From Lineus longissimus (lineage: Eukaryota > Nemertea > Pilidiophora > Heteronemertea > Lineidae): 64,000 nucleotides of DNA. The stretch lies in assembly GCF_910592395.1 (NCBI RefSeq), contig NC_088324.1:2234001-2298000 (forward strand), in the 5' to 3' direction. The notes beneath the pieces are model-generated. The model had not been told where the DNA came from. It saw only the letters and a list, made by a program, of their open reading frames with translations, and made no database searches. The first letter of the stretch is position 1. Each line of letters starts with the position of its first letter. Of this stretch, positions 22,866 through 34,199 are shown piece by piece. The translations under genes and the position numbers were made by a program.

Positions 22866-24941
22866 ATGTTTATGATGTGCCTTGCCTCGGCGGTGTTGAT
22901 TGTGTCAGGTGAGTAAAGACATCATAAAACGATCGACGCTCAACTTGAGATAATGTATTCCAACAGTTCTGTTTCCACTGACTTCGCCAACGACAGTAAA
23001 AATTATTCGTACGGCGATTTCGATTATGCATAACAATTCGTGGGGATTACCTTTGGAGTTGTTCAAACAGGCTGCAAGGATACAGCGTATTATGTAATCA
23101 CCCGTCGCCGCTTGCATTTGCCCCGATTAACTGCGAATACGACAACCAAAATTAGTTATGCATGAGCGATATCGCGTACATGCACAGTCCTACCAGAAAG
23201 TAAATGCCTATCGTTTTTTTAAATGTCACAGAGATAAAATAAGATATTTGCATGCGGTTTTCAGCAGATTATGGTATATTCAGTTGGTCATATATCTGTT
23301 GCATTTGGATGCACCTCACTCTGTCCCTTCGTTATGTAACAAACATTTCAAAAAGGTCCAAAAATCCATTTTTTTTATTTCATGTACCGTTTCAAAACTT
23401 CGCATGAGCTGTGCTTTATGACATTTCTGCGTAGGATTTTTACGTAATTTTAAAATCTCTTCCGTAACCTTTGATAAAGACCCCCAATCCTTCATGTAAG
23501 AGCTGAGTTGGCCATAATGCTTACTGCATTGCTGACTATGAGGGTGTTCTCAAAGGTCACCAGCTGTCTGAAAAAAATAATCACCTGTGGCGAGCTAACA
23601 CTAATCTTCAAAATGAAAAAAATTAGCAGGAATTTTCTAGTAATTAATGCAAAAAAACCAATGGTGCATCATAGTTCACCCATACATTGTGAAAAAGAAC
23701 GAAAATAAAATAAAATATAAAAGTTACTTTTTGGACATTTTTAAATTGCCTGTAACATAATGAAGAGAGAGGATTAGCTGGGACCAAATACAACAGATAC
23801 ATGACTGACTAGATATACCATTCTCTGCTGAAAACCATATTCAGTTATCTTATTCTATCTCTGTGATATTAAAAAAAATCCTGTGGACATACTTTTCTTG
23901 TATGACTGTACGACTCGGTAGTTTTGACGTTGATCGGACATTGTGTTTACATAGACGTCAAATAAAACTTTTCTACTATTTTTAGTATTTTCAGTTTTGA
24001 AGCAGTCAATTATACTGTTTTAATGTGTTTCCTTTTCCTAACTAAAGCCACCATGCCCATGTTTGGTTTTCCCTTAACCCACTCATGACTAATGCTGAGT
24101 GTGCAAACAAAACATTATTTACGCCGTCGTGATGACTAGTATCAAGAGATCACGACAAGGACTTCATAACTCTTGCTGGTACCAACGACTGAGTATAATG
24201 TATGATATCAAGAAATAACATTCTTGTATAATTCAATATCCATTTTGTACTCATTTCCTTATAACACAGCTTTTACACCGCCGCCGGCTGCTATATGGAT
24301 GATGAATGCAGACACAAGGGCCGAAGATCAGTCTGGTTTCGGAAATAATGCAACGGAATATGGCGTCACGTTCGCATCTGGACCAACGGGTGAAAAGGAC
24401 ACAGCGTTTAAATTTCACGGACGAGCTACATCCTACCTGAGTGTCAAGGGTTCGAGTTCCCTTGATGTCTGTGCCGACGGATCATTTTCATTCACTGCAT
24501 TTGTGAAACTACAGAAAAACATTGCTGCCATAATTGAGTATGCGGAAGGTGAAGTATTTGGCTTGCATGTGTGGCTTGATGTTCCATCGAATAACCTATG
24601 CATTAACTTGGCAGAGCAGCTATCGTCATCCGCGATTGGTAATAAGTACAAGTTTAATGATCTTATTATACCTCTCAACAAACGGAGTTTCATTGGTATT
24701 TCTTACGACATGGCTGCCTCCAAGCTGATTGGGCAAGTTGGCGCGAAGACGGGAGAGATAACCACGGGCTTCATTAAACCGTGCACCAAAACATCTCTAA
24801 TCATACTCGGCAAACGCTTGACGCTGGCCTATAGTTTCTTTCTTGGGGAGATGAGTTGCGTTATGATGTTCAATGTCGGGCTATCTGTAGATGTCATGAA
24901 CAGAGCTAGGAAGCACTGCCTAAAGCGCGCAAACCCATACG
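22866..24941 (+). CDS. Secreted LamG-domain protein, copy 1 (lacks PAN exon)
   Basis: Exon 1 (22866-22908) encodes a 14-residue signal-peptide start, MFMMCLASAVLIVS, ending in phase 1 at GTGAGT. Exon 2 (24270-24941) follows acceptor ATAACACAG and ends at GTAAGT in phase 1; it encodes ~224 residues of a LamG/concanavalin-like jelly roll. Landmarks are AIWMMNADTRAEDQSGFGNN at the start, SFSFTAFVK, FIGISYDMAASKLIG and LGEMSCVMMFNVGLS at the end. The family binds glycans or matrix ligands outside the cell; the ligand here is unknown. The block usually containing the third exon is replaced by a hairpin element and a LINE from 25310. A conserved Trp (WSF in copy 2) is Arg here, suggesting relaxed constraint. 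It could splice to the downstream phase-1 exons of copy 2. Confidence 0.72.
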
Positions 24942-25309
24942 GTAAGTCGGAGATTACAAGTTGACCGATAGGAAATATTGACTTTTGTTAGTTATCTAAG
25001 GCTCAAAGGGACCTGAACGGCACTGCAATTTAAGTTGCTTTTCGCTAGAATGTGGTCAGATGGCATTTATGTGAAATGTTGACAACGGCAACCAGGTCTA
25101 GTGTGAATACATTCAGCTCATAAGTAACCTTTACACGACGGGTCTGCAGATCTCTGGCGAAAAATGGCCTAGGTCGCGTGAGATGTAGTCCCTGTGAAGA
25201 AAAGGTTTTTGAATTAGGCTCAAGGAGGCCAAATTGTAGGGGAAGGTTGTGGCTAGGGTTGGGGCGATGGTTAGGTCAGGCTGTTCGAAAATACTGTTGA
25301 GAATCATTG

Positions 25310-25510
25310 AATTAAGGAATTGAACCCGAGGCGGAGGACCTTGGTTGAGTTACCAAGACACTCTCGGGTGGAGCTAAAATACAGTCCAAACCCTCGCCTG
25401 TCGGCTCGGGTTTGGACTGTATTTTAGCTCCACCCGAGAGTGTCTTGGTAACTCAACCAAGGTCCTCCGCCTCGGGTTCAATTTCTATTGAAAAATACCT
25501 GAAACTTAAA
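25310..25510. mobile_element. Foldback element with perfect 76-bp arms
   Basis: Arms 25318-25393 and 25408-25483 are perfectly complementary around a 14-nt loop. The element starts AATTAAGGAATTGAACCC and extends past the hairpin to AAACTTAAA at 25510. A second copy is at 37934-38134 with several arm mismatches. It cuts the LINE on its right exactly after the QYGFRKKH codons. The perfect arms suggest recent movement or conversion. Confidence 0.88.
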
Positions 25511-26345
25511 GTGTTTTTTTCGGAAACCATATTGACTTTCAAAGATCATTTTGTTGTCGACGAGATATTTAGTGAGTTGATCATGTATGATTCTTTCATA
25601 GATTTTTGAGATTGATGGAAGAAGGGATATTGGCCGGTAGTTGTTAAATGAATCTTTTTCCCCTTTTTTAAATAACGGAATAACTTTTGCTATTTTAAGA
25701 TTGTCTGGGAAAATGCCTGATTCAAGAGAGCGGTTTACTAAAGCTGTGACAATGTCAAGAATTTCAAATTTGCACATTTTTAAGAGTTTAGTGGATATAC
25801 CATCCCAGCCACTGCTAGGTTTCGGATTTAGAATGTCAATTACTTTAGCAATATCCATTCGGTTTATTTTCGTAAATTGAAAGGTCTTATCTCTTTGATT
25901 ATCAAGGTAATGTTTGAAATCAGTGGTGATAGGCTTTATGTTTTTTGAAAGTTTAGGACCGATATTTACAAAGAAGTCATTAAAACCATTGGCTATAACT
26001 GTTTTATCGGTTGTTTGTACATTATTTACACTGAACGAACTTGGTATTTGTTCACCCTTATTGTTTGATTTTTTCTTTATGATCGAGTTTATATTTGACC
26101 AGGTTTTTCTGCTGTCATTCGCACATTTGTTGAATTACTCAGTGTAGTATGACCTTTTTGCTCCATGAATGAGTCGTCTTAGAATCTTATTATAATTTCT
26201 GAGTTGATTATGTCTTGTTTCATAGAGTTGACAGTTTCTTGGAGTTCCTTTAAGTTTTTTGTAGAGTTTGTCCCTTTTCGTAATTGATTTGACAAGAGCG
26301 CTTGTAATCCAGGGTTCCTTTTTATGTCTATGTTTATTAAACTTA
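25511..26345 (-). mobile_element. LINE ORF2 fragment, RT N-terminal part
   Basis: The minus strand encodes the linker (HKKEPWITSALVKSITKRDK near 26330-26270), then NGFNDFFVNIGP near 25960. Next comes the first RT block (25858-25511) with KPSSGWDGISTKLLK, IAKVIPLFKKGEKD, NNYRPISLLPSISKI and QYGFRKKH. This is the CR1/Jockey-group RT style. Everything 3' of QYGFRKKH (the catalytic FADD block onward) is absent, cut by the hairpin element. It differs in family from the LINE at 21550. Confidence 0.82.
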
Positions 26346-27069
26346 ACAGATATATCCAGAAATATCCTCCGGTGCGTATGGGAGTTTGCTCAAGTGAGGA
26401 CTGATTGTGCCATCGTGTATGCTCAAAGATCGATGTGCCACAGATGGTTTCTCCAGATTGTGACTATCCTTGTATTGACGAGCAGCAGCCAATCAACATG
26501 TAAGAGGAATTCCGATTGGCCAGAGTAATTGGTAGGCGGGACTAACCAGTATATTGTGATCGCTTTCGAGCGCTGGTAATATTGTCATGTCGAAAACAGC
26601 GCTCATAAATCATAAACTATGCGAAAGACTTGTGATGAATAACGACATGACGATATTAATATTGGCATTACGGAAAATAATATTGTGATTACGGAAATAA
26701 TATTGACATAACGGAATTAAGAATATCGACAGTACGGAAATAATATCGTCATTACATTAATAGAGAATTATAATCGTCTTGGAGCGCCATATTTAATTCA
26801 TGGATTCCACACGTATTTCACCAGTTCACACTGATTATTTTACTTCTGACACCATCTTTTGTCTCTATGTCAGGTTCATTAAAGACAATCACGTATAGTA
26901 GTGATAAACAATGATTTGATCGAGCATAGTATGGAAGAGGTTACATTCGGGCGCACATGGTGGTACTTGGGCCGATACATATATCGGAGTAAGAAAACAT
27001 CCAATTAGCATTATTAGTTCGGCAAGCTTAGAGCAGAGGTCACTACTAGGCAATAACGCAACAACGACG
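26346..27069. other. Spacer with short imperfect tandem repeats
   Basis: No PAN exon or other coding exon is visible between the LINE and the second duplication copy. At 26640-26765 there are imperfect ~17-25 bp units around (A/T)ACGGAAATAATAT. Confidence 0.5.
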
Positions 27070-29060
27070 TATAATCGTTCGGGCACGACTGTATTTACTG
27101 TATTCACGGGTCCCGCAGGAACATCATTAGCGACCTATTGATAACCATTAAAACACGATAGACTTTTTTGCGTTGTCCTGGTGATGATGGAGTCCATTAA
27201 CAATGAACGATTTCTAGTTTAATTGGTGTTAATTTGCTATATCACGGAAACCAGTCAGCAAAGTAAGACAGGCCACCGGGATATATGTTGGTGACATTCA
27301 GTTGAAGATAACAAGTAGAAACTGGTAATGTTTATGATGTGCCTTGCCTCAGCGGTGTTGATTGTGTCAGGTGAGTAAAGACATCATAAAACGATCGACG
27401 CTCAACTTGAGATAATGTATTCCAACAGTTCTGTTTCCACTGACTTCGTCAACGACAAAATAATTGTATCTGTACGGCGATTTCGATTATGCATAACAAT
27501 TCGTGGGGATTACTTTGGGAGTTGTTCAGGCAGGCAGCAGGGATACAGCGTATTATGTTATCACCCGTCACTCCTTCCATTTGCCCCGATTAACTACGAT
27601 TACGACAACCAAATTTAGGTATGCATGAGCAATATCGCGTACATGTGCAAATAAAATAATTTTGACGTTGATCGGACATTGTGTTTACAAAGAGTTCATA
27701 TAAAACTTTTCTGCTATTTTTAGTATTTTCCGTTTTGAAGCAGTGAATTATACTGTTTTAATGTGTTTCCTTTTCCTAACTAAAGCCACCATGCGCATGT
27801 TTGGTTTTCCCTTACCCCACTCATGACTAATGCCGAGTGTGCAAACAAAACATTCTTCACGTCGTCGTGATGACTAGTATCAAGAGATCATGACAAGGAC
27901 TTCATGACTCTTCATGACTCTTGCTGGTACCAACGACTGAATATAACTTAGTTGTGTGATATCAAGAAATATCATTCTTGTAAAACTCAATATCAATTTT
28001 GTACTCATTTCTTTATAACACAGCTTTTACACCGCCGCCGACTGCTATCTGGATGATGAATGCAGACACAAGGGCCGAAGATCAATCTGGTTTCGGAAAT
28101 AATGCAACAGAATATGATGTCACGCTAGCATCTGGCCCAACGGGTGAAAAGGACACAGCGTTTAAATTTCACGGACGAGCTACGTCCTACCTGAGTGTCA
28201 AGGGTTCGAGTTCCCTTGATGTCTGTGCCGACGGATCATTTTCATTCACTGCATTTGTGAAGCTACAGAAAAACACTGCTGCTATAATTGAGTATGTGGA
28301 AGGTCAAGTATTTGGCTTGCATGTGTGGCTTTATCCATCGAATAACCTGTACACCAAGATGGTGGAGCAGCTATCGGCAACCGGGATTGGCAATAGATAC
28401 ACGTTTAGTGATCTTATTATACCTCTCAACACATGGAGTTTCATTGGTATTTCTTACGACATGGCTGCCTCCAAGCTGATTGGGCACGGTGGCGCGAAGA
28501 CGGAAGAGAAAACCACGGGCTTCATCAAAGCGTACACCAAAACATCTCTAATCATACTCGGCAAACGCTTGACGCAGGCCAGTAGTTTCTTTCTTGGGGA
28601 GATGAGCTGCGTCATGATGTTCAATGTCGGGCTATCTGTAGATGACATGAACAGAGCTAGGAAGCACTGCCTAAAGCGCGCAAACCCATACGGTAAGTTG
28701 GAGATTACAAGTTGACCGATAAGATATATTGACTTTTGTTAGTTATATAAGGCTCTAAGAGACCTGAACTACACCGCAATTAAGTTGCTTTTGGCTAGAA
28801 AGTGGTCAGATGGCATTTATGTGAAATGCTGACAACGGCAACTAGGTCTGGTGTGAATACAATCATCTCATAAATAACCTTTGCACGACGGGTCAGCATA
28901 TGTCTGGCGAGAAATGGCCTAGAGTCGCGTGAGATGTAGTCCCTCTTGAGTTGTGTGGTTTCTGGATCAAGCCCAAGGAGGCCAAATTGTAGGGGAAGGT
29001 TGTGGCTAGGGTTGTGGTGATGGTTAGGTCAGGCTGTTCGGAAATACTGTTGAGAATCAT
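27070..29060 (+). repeat. Tandem duplication unit, copy 2
   Basis: Partner of 21394-25309. This copy lacks the LINE and the intronic insertion and so records the ancestral arrangement. It runs on into the PAN exon and a polyadenylation signal. Confidence 0.85.
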
Positions 29061-29456
29061 TCAATATTCCCCCGCTGGGCACATTGAACCATTTCGATTT
29101 AGGGCCACTTGAACCCACGAGGCACATAGAACTCAGGATGCATATAGAACCCACTCGGTAAGTACCTCAAGAACGGAATGCATTGGCCGTGTACCAATAG
29201 ATATTTCCTTATACCAGAATCGAGATTCAGGCAGTTTGTCGATGGTGATATCCCAGCCGACAAGCGCCTCCAACAGTTCAATGTTCGAAGCAGGGCGACC
29301 TGTGCCATGCTGTGTCAGACCAACGATGAATGCATGTCTATATCGTTCCGAACATGTGGTAGGACCTGCATTCTCTCCAACGCCGACTTCTCATCAGAAA
29401 GCGTCCAAACATTGCCGGGAAGTGGCGTGACCATATATGCCATCGTTTTGAATTGA
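27328..29456 (+). CDS. Secreted LamG-PAN/apple protein, complete
   Basis: Three exons, 27328-27370, 28024-28692 and 29218-29456, join through phase-1 introns (GTGAGT...ACACAG, GTAAGT...ATACCAG) to 951 bp, exactly 316 codons plus TGA. Residues 1-14 begin the signal peptide. Residues ~16-238 are a LamG_3-type jelly roll with DVCADGSFSFTAFVKLQ, NTWSFIGISYDMAASKL and FFLGEMSCVMMFNVGLS. Residues ~239-316 are a PAN/apple domain: LQQFNVRSRATCAMLCQ, CMSISFRTCGRTCILSN, then the strand TIYAIVLN at the end. LamG and PAN modules bind carbohydrate or protein ligands outside the cell, so a secreted lectin or matrix role is likely (inference). An AATAAA lies at 29608-29613. Confidence 0.85.
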
Positions 29457-29607
29457 AGTGCTATTTGGGAGAGCACGGTGACCTGCTGAACACAGGTTAG
29501 AAGGAAACGTGTTGACAATCAGATCGTCATCCAAGTACAATGTTGGGACAACAAGTTACAATCATTTTCGAGTGCGTATCTATGGTACCGAGGTCATATG
29601 ATACCCC

Positions 29608-29613
29608 AATAAA
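29608..29613 (+). promoter_or_regulatory. Polyadenylation signal of LamG-PAN gene
   Basis: AATAAA 152 bp after the stop codon of the LamG-PAN gene, followed by a GT/T-rich stretch. Its position fits a short 3' UTR. Confidence 0.5.
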
Positions 29614-29619
29614 GAGGGT

Positions 29620-30010
29620 TCTATGCTGCCCTAGTCCTATATTCGAAATATTCTTTGGATGCTATTTTTTCATATTCTGACCTTCAGGGCCGTTCACTTA
29701 CTAGCTGTGAGGGGAGCACTTGATAGGACTTTATCTCGTGTCCAATGTTGACTCCTAGGTGTTTTTTTGTTCGAGTGCTAGAACCAATAATCGAACCAGA
29801 CCCCGCCCATCAGAGCCCGGGTTGCAGTAGCTGTCGTCGAGGAGGAGAGACCTAAGTGAGTCAATGACCCCATCCTCGCCGACCATTACGTTTCTACAGC
29901 CCTTGATCCCGATTCGTTTTTTATTTTATCTTCCCTCAAGATCGTCCATTGGTCTCGACCGAACCGTGAGCCTGCAGCTAGGACTACTCTGACTGGAAGC
30001 ATGGTTGATT
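29620..30010. other. No recognisable feature
   Basis: Downstream flank of the LamG-PAN gene; nothing coding is seen. Confidence 0.4.
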
Positions 30011-30014
30011 TTTG

Positions 30015-30545
30015 AAAAAGAGTGACTGTGATGAACAAAAATTTTACAAAGATTGTAAAAGGTATTTTGTTCTTAGGATGCTTTATGTTTGGGCTAATTT
30101 TGATGTAACTTTGACAAACTGATTAGGTCTATGACAACATGAATATATGAGCAGTTTTAGCAGTGAAATGTCTCATCTTACAAAAAAGAGGATTTGTAAG
30201 CACTCTCTTTGCAATAATCAACAAAATGTAGTGTTTCAATATTGGTCGAAGTCTTACCTAAATTTTGTTGAAACCACTGTCAGATTGATGACTTTGATTG
30301 CCTGAAGAAGAATATGCTGTTTTGCCTAGAGATAATTTATCTTTGTAAAAAAATGGTTTTATAAACCCCACTTTCACAAGAAAAAACTGTATTCTGATGA
30401 CGCTTTGTGTTTGAGCTAATATTGTTCAAACTTTGACTGACTGATGATTAGGTTTGTGTGAACATGAATATATGAGCAATTATAGTAGTGAAATGTCTCA
30501 TTTTACGAAAAAGAGGATTTGTGAACACTCTCTTTGCGTAATATA
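30015..30545 (+). repeat. Two ~210 bp direct repeats
   Basis: Segments 30015-30225 and 30335-30545 repeat each other with moderate divergence. Anchors are AACATGAATATATGAGCA, GTGAAATGTCTCAT and AAAAGAGGATTTGT. The offset is about 320 bp. Confidence 0.78.
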
Positions 30546-30949
30546 CAAATGTCCTGACAAAACTTCTCAAACCTATTCTACAATAAATGCGCAATCAATG
30601 GACATTGTAATATAGACAACATCCTTCTCATGACAATGCAAACTAACACCAGTAAAGTGTTTTCCATATCGTTCTGGACAAAGGTACTTAGTTGACCTCA
30701 GGAATGTGACCAGACCACATTTCCCAAGAGATAGTGGTGTTACACAATACTAGATCATCGTTAGGAGTGGCCTAACCAATGCTCTTTCTCGGTGTCAAAT
30801 AAATTGGTCAACTATGAAACCGGCTGCTCAGGTGTGTGTAACATTACTATTTGTGATGACACTATTACAGTTTTGTGATAAGAGGGCAGCAACGTAACTT
30901 TGGCCAGGTCTATCAGAACAACGCTGTAATAAATGAATACCAGATAAGT

Positions 30950-31560
30950 AAAACAAAATATTTGAGTCGCCATGTATTATTATTTCAGATGAATGTTCCG
31001 CCGAAACTACACTTGTCTAGCCGTTAGTAAAATATCTCGTCAGTGTGTGGAGGAAAATGGTGCGCAATGAGGCCAATTTTCCGCCCCCACATCGATCAGA
31101 TGCACATTACATCCTGCGTTAATTTCAATTAAATCCCAGGAAAGTGTGTCCAAAGGATAGAGAGGAGTCTACTTTGCCCTTTTTTAACCTCTGGGACATT
31201 AAAGGTCATTGATATAGAACAATACCTTAATCAGGGAGGACACTATTCCGGGGAAGCAGGCACTTTAAGATTGTTCTACCTCATCTGTCTTCATCACTTC
31301 ATATAACACTACTATCCAAAAACGAAGGACGGGCAAATCGACGGATTAAACAATGAACAACTGCGCGGGCGAGGTTTAACATGCTTCACCGGTAAGCGAT
31401 CACGACAACTCAATTTGGATATAGGGCTCTGCCACACTGGACACAATGGAAGAACTGATGCATGCTTTTTAAAAAGAAGCCGCCGCCGCCGATAGTGATG
31501 GGTAAATTACTGTTGCTCCAGCTATTCCGAAAAAAACCAAATGTGATCATGTGATATTTG
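30950..31560 (+). repeat. Dispersed repeat, uninterrupted copy
   Basis: Partner of 15525-17110 in the same orientation. It lacks the two insertions seen there, for example reading CCCTTTTTTAACCTCTGGGAC across the site of the AGCTCACCT element. Confidence 0.75.
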
Positions 31561-31863
31561 AGATGTGGCGGCAAAAGAAATTGTAAAAACCCACGTGCGA
31601 AGCTCAAAATGTCAACAAATCACGTTGACACGTTGATTGCTAAACTTAGGTTCTCTCTCTATTCCTGCTGATTTCATGGCTTGCGCTCCTTGATCTCAAG
31701 CCCTTCACAGTCCTAATATTCTAAACTACTCTAAAATACTACCCTGGAAATCTTTGGAGGTTTGCGTTTTTTGCAACTTCTTTTCCCGCGAAACCTCATA
31801 GATCACATGACGTGCAATTTTGTATTGAAAATAACATCCACCCACAAATCACTTCCACGATTC

Positions 31864-33560
31864 TCACCTCCGTCCTCCATAACTTACACTACCGTCCACA
31901 ATTCCCGACCATCTGATTGGTTTACTGCTTTTACCGAATAGACCCACACCACAATTTATGGTGCACCATAATTGAGAATTATGCCACTGAGTAGCTTCTG
32001 AAGCTTTAATCCCTAATTTATTCAAAAGGCTACTTTGTATACTATTGATCGATTCATTACGCATCTCGTAAATTTCTATATTTTTATCTTCTTTCGTCTT
32101 TATTCATTATAAGATAAAAATTTAGAACTGTATACAATAAGGCGCCCGTCTGCATCATGATAATCCATTGCTGCAACTTGATCCATCTGCGATATAAAGC
32201 GATTTCCTATAAACATCTGATCATATGAGCCCTAATCATTTAATGCATGAATTACGCAGTGTTTGTAGTTTTCTCTAAAATCTTGATAAATAGCATTCTA
32301 TTTCTAAGTGAGAAGCCATACTGATATTGAATTGACGCACTAATCGTTTCATAGTTTCTTTCGATTTATATTCCAAGGTGTTTACTTCATTTGCTTCTGC
32401 CTCATTAATATCTTTAAAATTTTCTTCTTCACGTCTAATCAAAGGTTTCATTTCTTCTAAATTTTGCTCTTCGTGTCTAATCAAAGGTTCCATTAGGTTC
32501 CATTAGGTTCCATTTCTAATTCTCCCCCTCTTTCCATTACGAATATTATTGTATTTTATGTGTAACTCTCTCTCTGTCCTTAGCGAATTTCTCCTTAATA
32601 ATGTTAACTCTTTCTTTAAACTGCAGTAGTTTTACTGTTTCATTCAGGATCATCAGTTTGAACATCAGTTCCATTAAATATGGGTGTACTTAATTGTTCA
32701 ATATTATCGTCAGATATATCTTGAACCATCTCGTATTCATTGTATTTAGCTGCTTTATTCCATCCATATTTAAAAACGTCGAACACTTTTGTCAATAAAC
32801 TAGTTTCAGGATAATCAGTTTGAACACCCGTTCTATTCAATATGGATGCATTTAAATGTTCCATATATATGGCAAGCCAAAGCGGAAATAATTGCAGGAC
32901 ATCAAAATACTATACGAGGACGATTTTTTCATACCAGGACTTCATTTTCTTTTACAAAAGCATTTTTTCATGATTTCTAAATAATATGTTGTGTCAGGAA
33001 AATATTTCTCGTATCAGAAAGAATTTTCATATGCGGAAAATATTTTCATATATCATGAAAAAAAATTATATCTGCAATTATTTCCTCTTTGGCTTGCCAT
33101 ACATATCATCGGGTGTATCTTGAACCACATCTGATTCAGCCGCTTTATTCAATCTCTCATTAAAGGAATTTGACTCCTCTACCTATTACAGGCGTTTCAT
33201 GTACTCTTTGTTCTACATCTGGTGTATCAAAATAACTCAAGAATTTGACTGCCAAATTCCTTCCTTTGCAATGTAAAATATCAGATGATTTGAAATCGCC
33301 CTTGAAAATTCCTCGACTTTTACTCTTCTTTTGATAGGTCAATTGAAGTTCCTTATCATCTGGCGTGTAAAAATATGCACCATCTTTATATGAAATATGA
33401 GCATTTAAAACACCTCTGTTTAATGCACTCAATTGTCCACATTTGGCTATTCATTTATGTTCACTAACCTGCATTTTTTGCTCTGGTGAGCTTAATTGTT
33501 CAACCTGTGGAAATTCGCCTATTGGATTATTATCATAAACTTCACCCTAAAATGATAATT
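31864..33560 (-). pseudogene. AT-rich unrecognised coding relic
   Basis: Four minus-strand frames in a markedly AT-rich block (33432-33160, 32864-32640, 32493-32275, 32064-31864) have coding-like composition. One protein motif recurs: NKAA...VQD..DD..E.L followed by I.N.T.VQTD.PE, seen at 33150-33110 with 32864-32810 and again at 32755-32640. A Glu-rich stretch with MEPLIRHEEQNLEEMKPLIR and a near-repeat occurs at 32493-32420. Stops and frame changes break it, and a 234 bp TIR element interrupts it. I recognise no family. AT content unlike its neighbours suggests a foreign origin (mobile element or virus-like), but that is inference. Confidence 0.4.
32869..33103. mobile_element. Small TIR element inside the AT-rich ORF
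   Basis: Ends TATGGCAAGCCAAAG...GGAAATAATTGCAG at 32869 and its complement ending at 33103 form ~30-bp TIRs with one mismatch. Flanks allow either a 2-bp TA or a ~5-bp CATAT duplication. Removing the element under either reading restores the protein frame between DTPDDM and MEHLN. It is non-coding and itself AT-rich. Confidence 0.82.
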
Positions 33561-34150
33561 ATGGTGTCTGCACCCAAGATTTAGGGGCCAAGGAAATCAC
33601 TGAGAACAGTTCAGCCACTATTGAGAAATCAGAACACCAGGAAATCGAAGATGGCGTACTCTTGTTGGGTTGTTTCTACACGCTCATGAATTTGTTGGAC
33701 ACAATAGGATCGCTCATGAATGGTCAGGACTCAAATACATTCTACATGTGATATATGGTGAAAATCCAGTAATCCATATGATGACAGGAAAGGCAGTCCA
33801 AAGAGCTATCCGTGGTCAACTGCTTATAGAGAAATGATTGCATCATTGGTGGATCAGTCTGAGGAAATGTTCTCTTCATTGTTGGCAGGTCAGACGTCAT
33901 TAATACTGCACCACACAACGTAGTGGTGAGGTCTTTATTGGTTTTACTCAAAATCTCTCTCCGGCACTTCCGGTCTGGGCTACTGGACAAGAAAACTCGC
34001 GAAAGACGATAGCCATCGCTATCAAAGTTTCAGGATTGGTAGGAATGTACCTTGGCTTGAAGCCTATTTAATTATGGCCTGATCGGATGAGTAAAAAACG
34101 AGTTTGGACGGGTTTGTTGCTCGTCTGTAAAGGTATTCCCCTGTGACAAA
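33561..34150. other. No recognisable gene
   Basis: Short frames only (for example 33742-33990 minus); no family features. Confidence 0.4.
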
Positions 34151-34199
34151 AATAGAACTTAGCTAGATCACGTGGGTGCACAGGGGAATCCCGGTGCTT

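Larger units (their letters stand above)
21394..25309 (+). repeat. Tandem duplication unit, copy 1
   Basis: This block is duplicated at 27070-29060 (leading anchors CGTTCGGGCACGACTGTATT at both starts). After removing the LINE at 21550-22760 and a ~740 bp intronic indel (about 23183-23915), the copies align from upstream of the signal-peptide exon to ~370 bp past the LamG exon. Identity is about 93-95% by eye. Confidence 0.85.

Noticed and set aside
32640-33432. Assignment of the AT-rich ORFs to a named virus or Maverick protein
   Set aside because: Composition is suggestive, but no diagnostic motif (capsid, protein-primed polymerase, protease, integrase) was seen.
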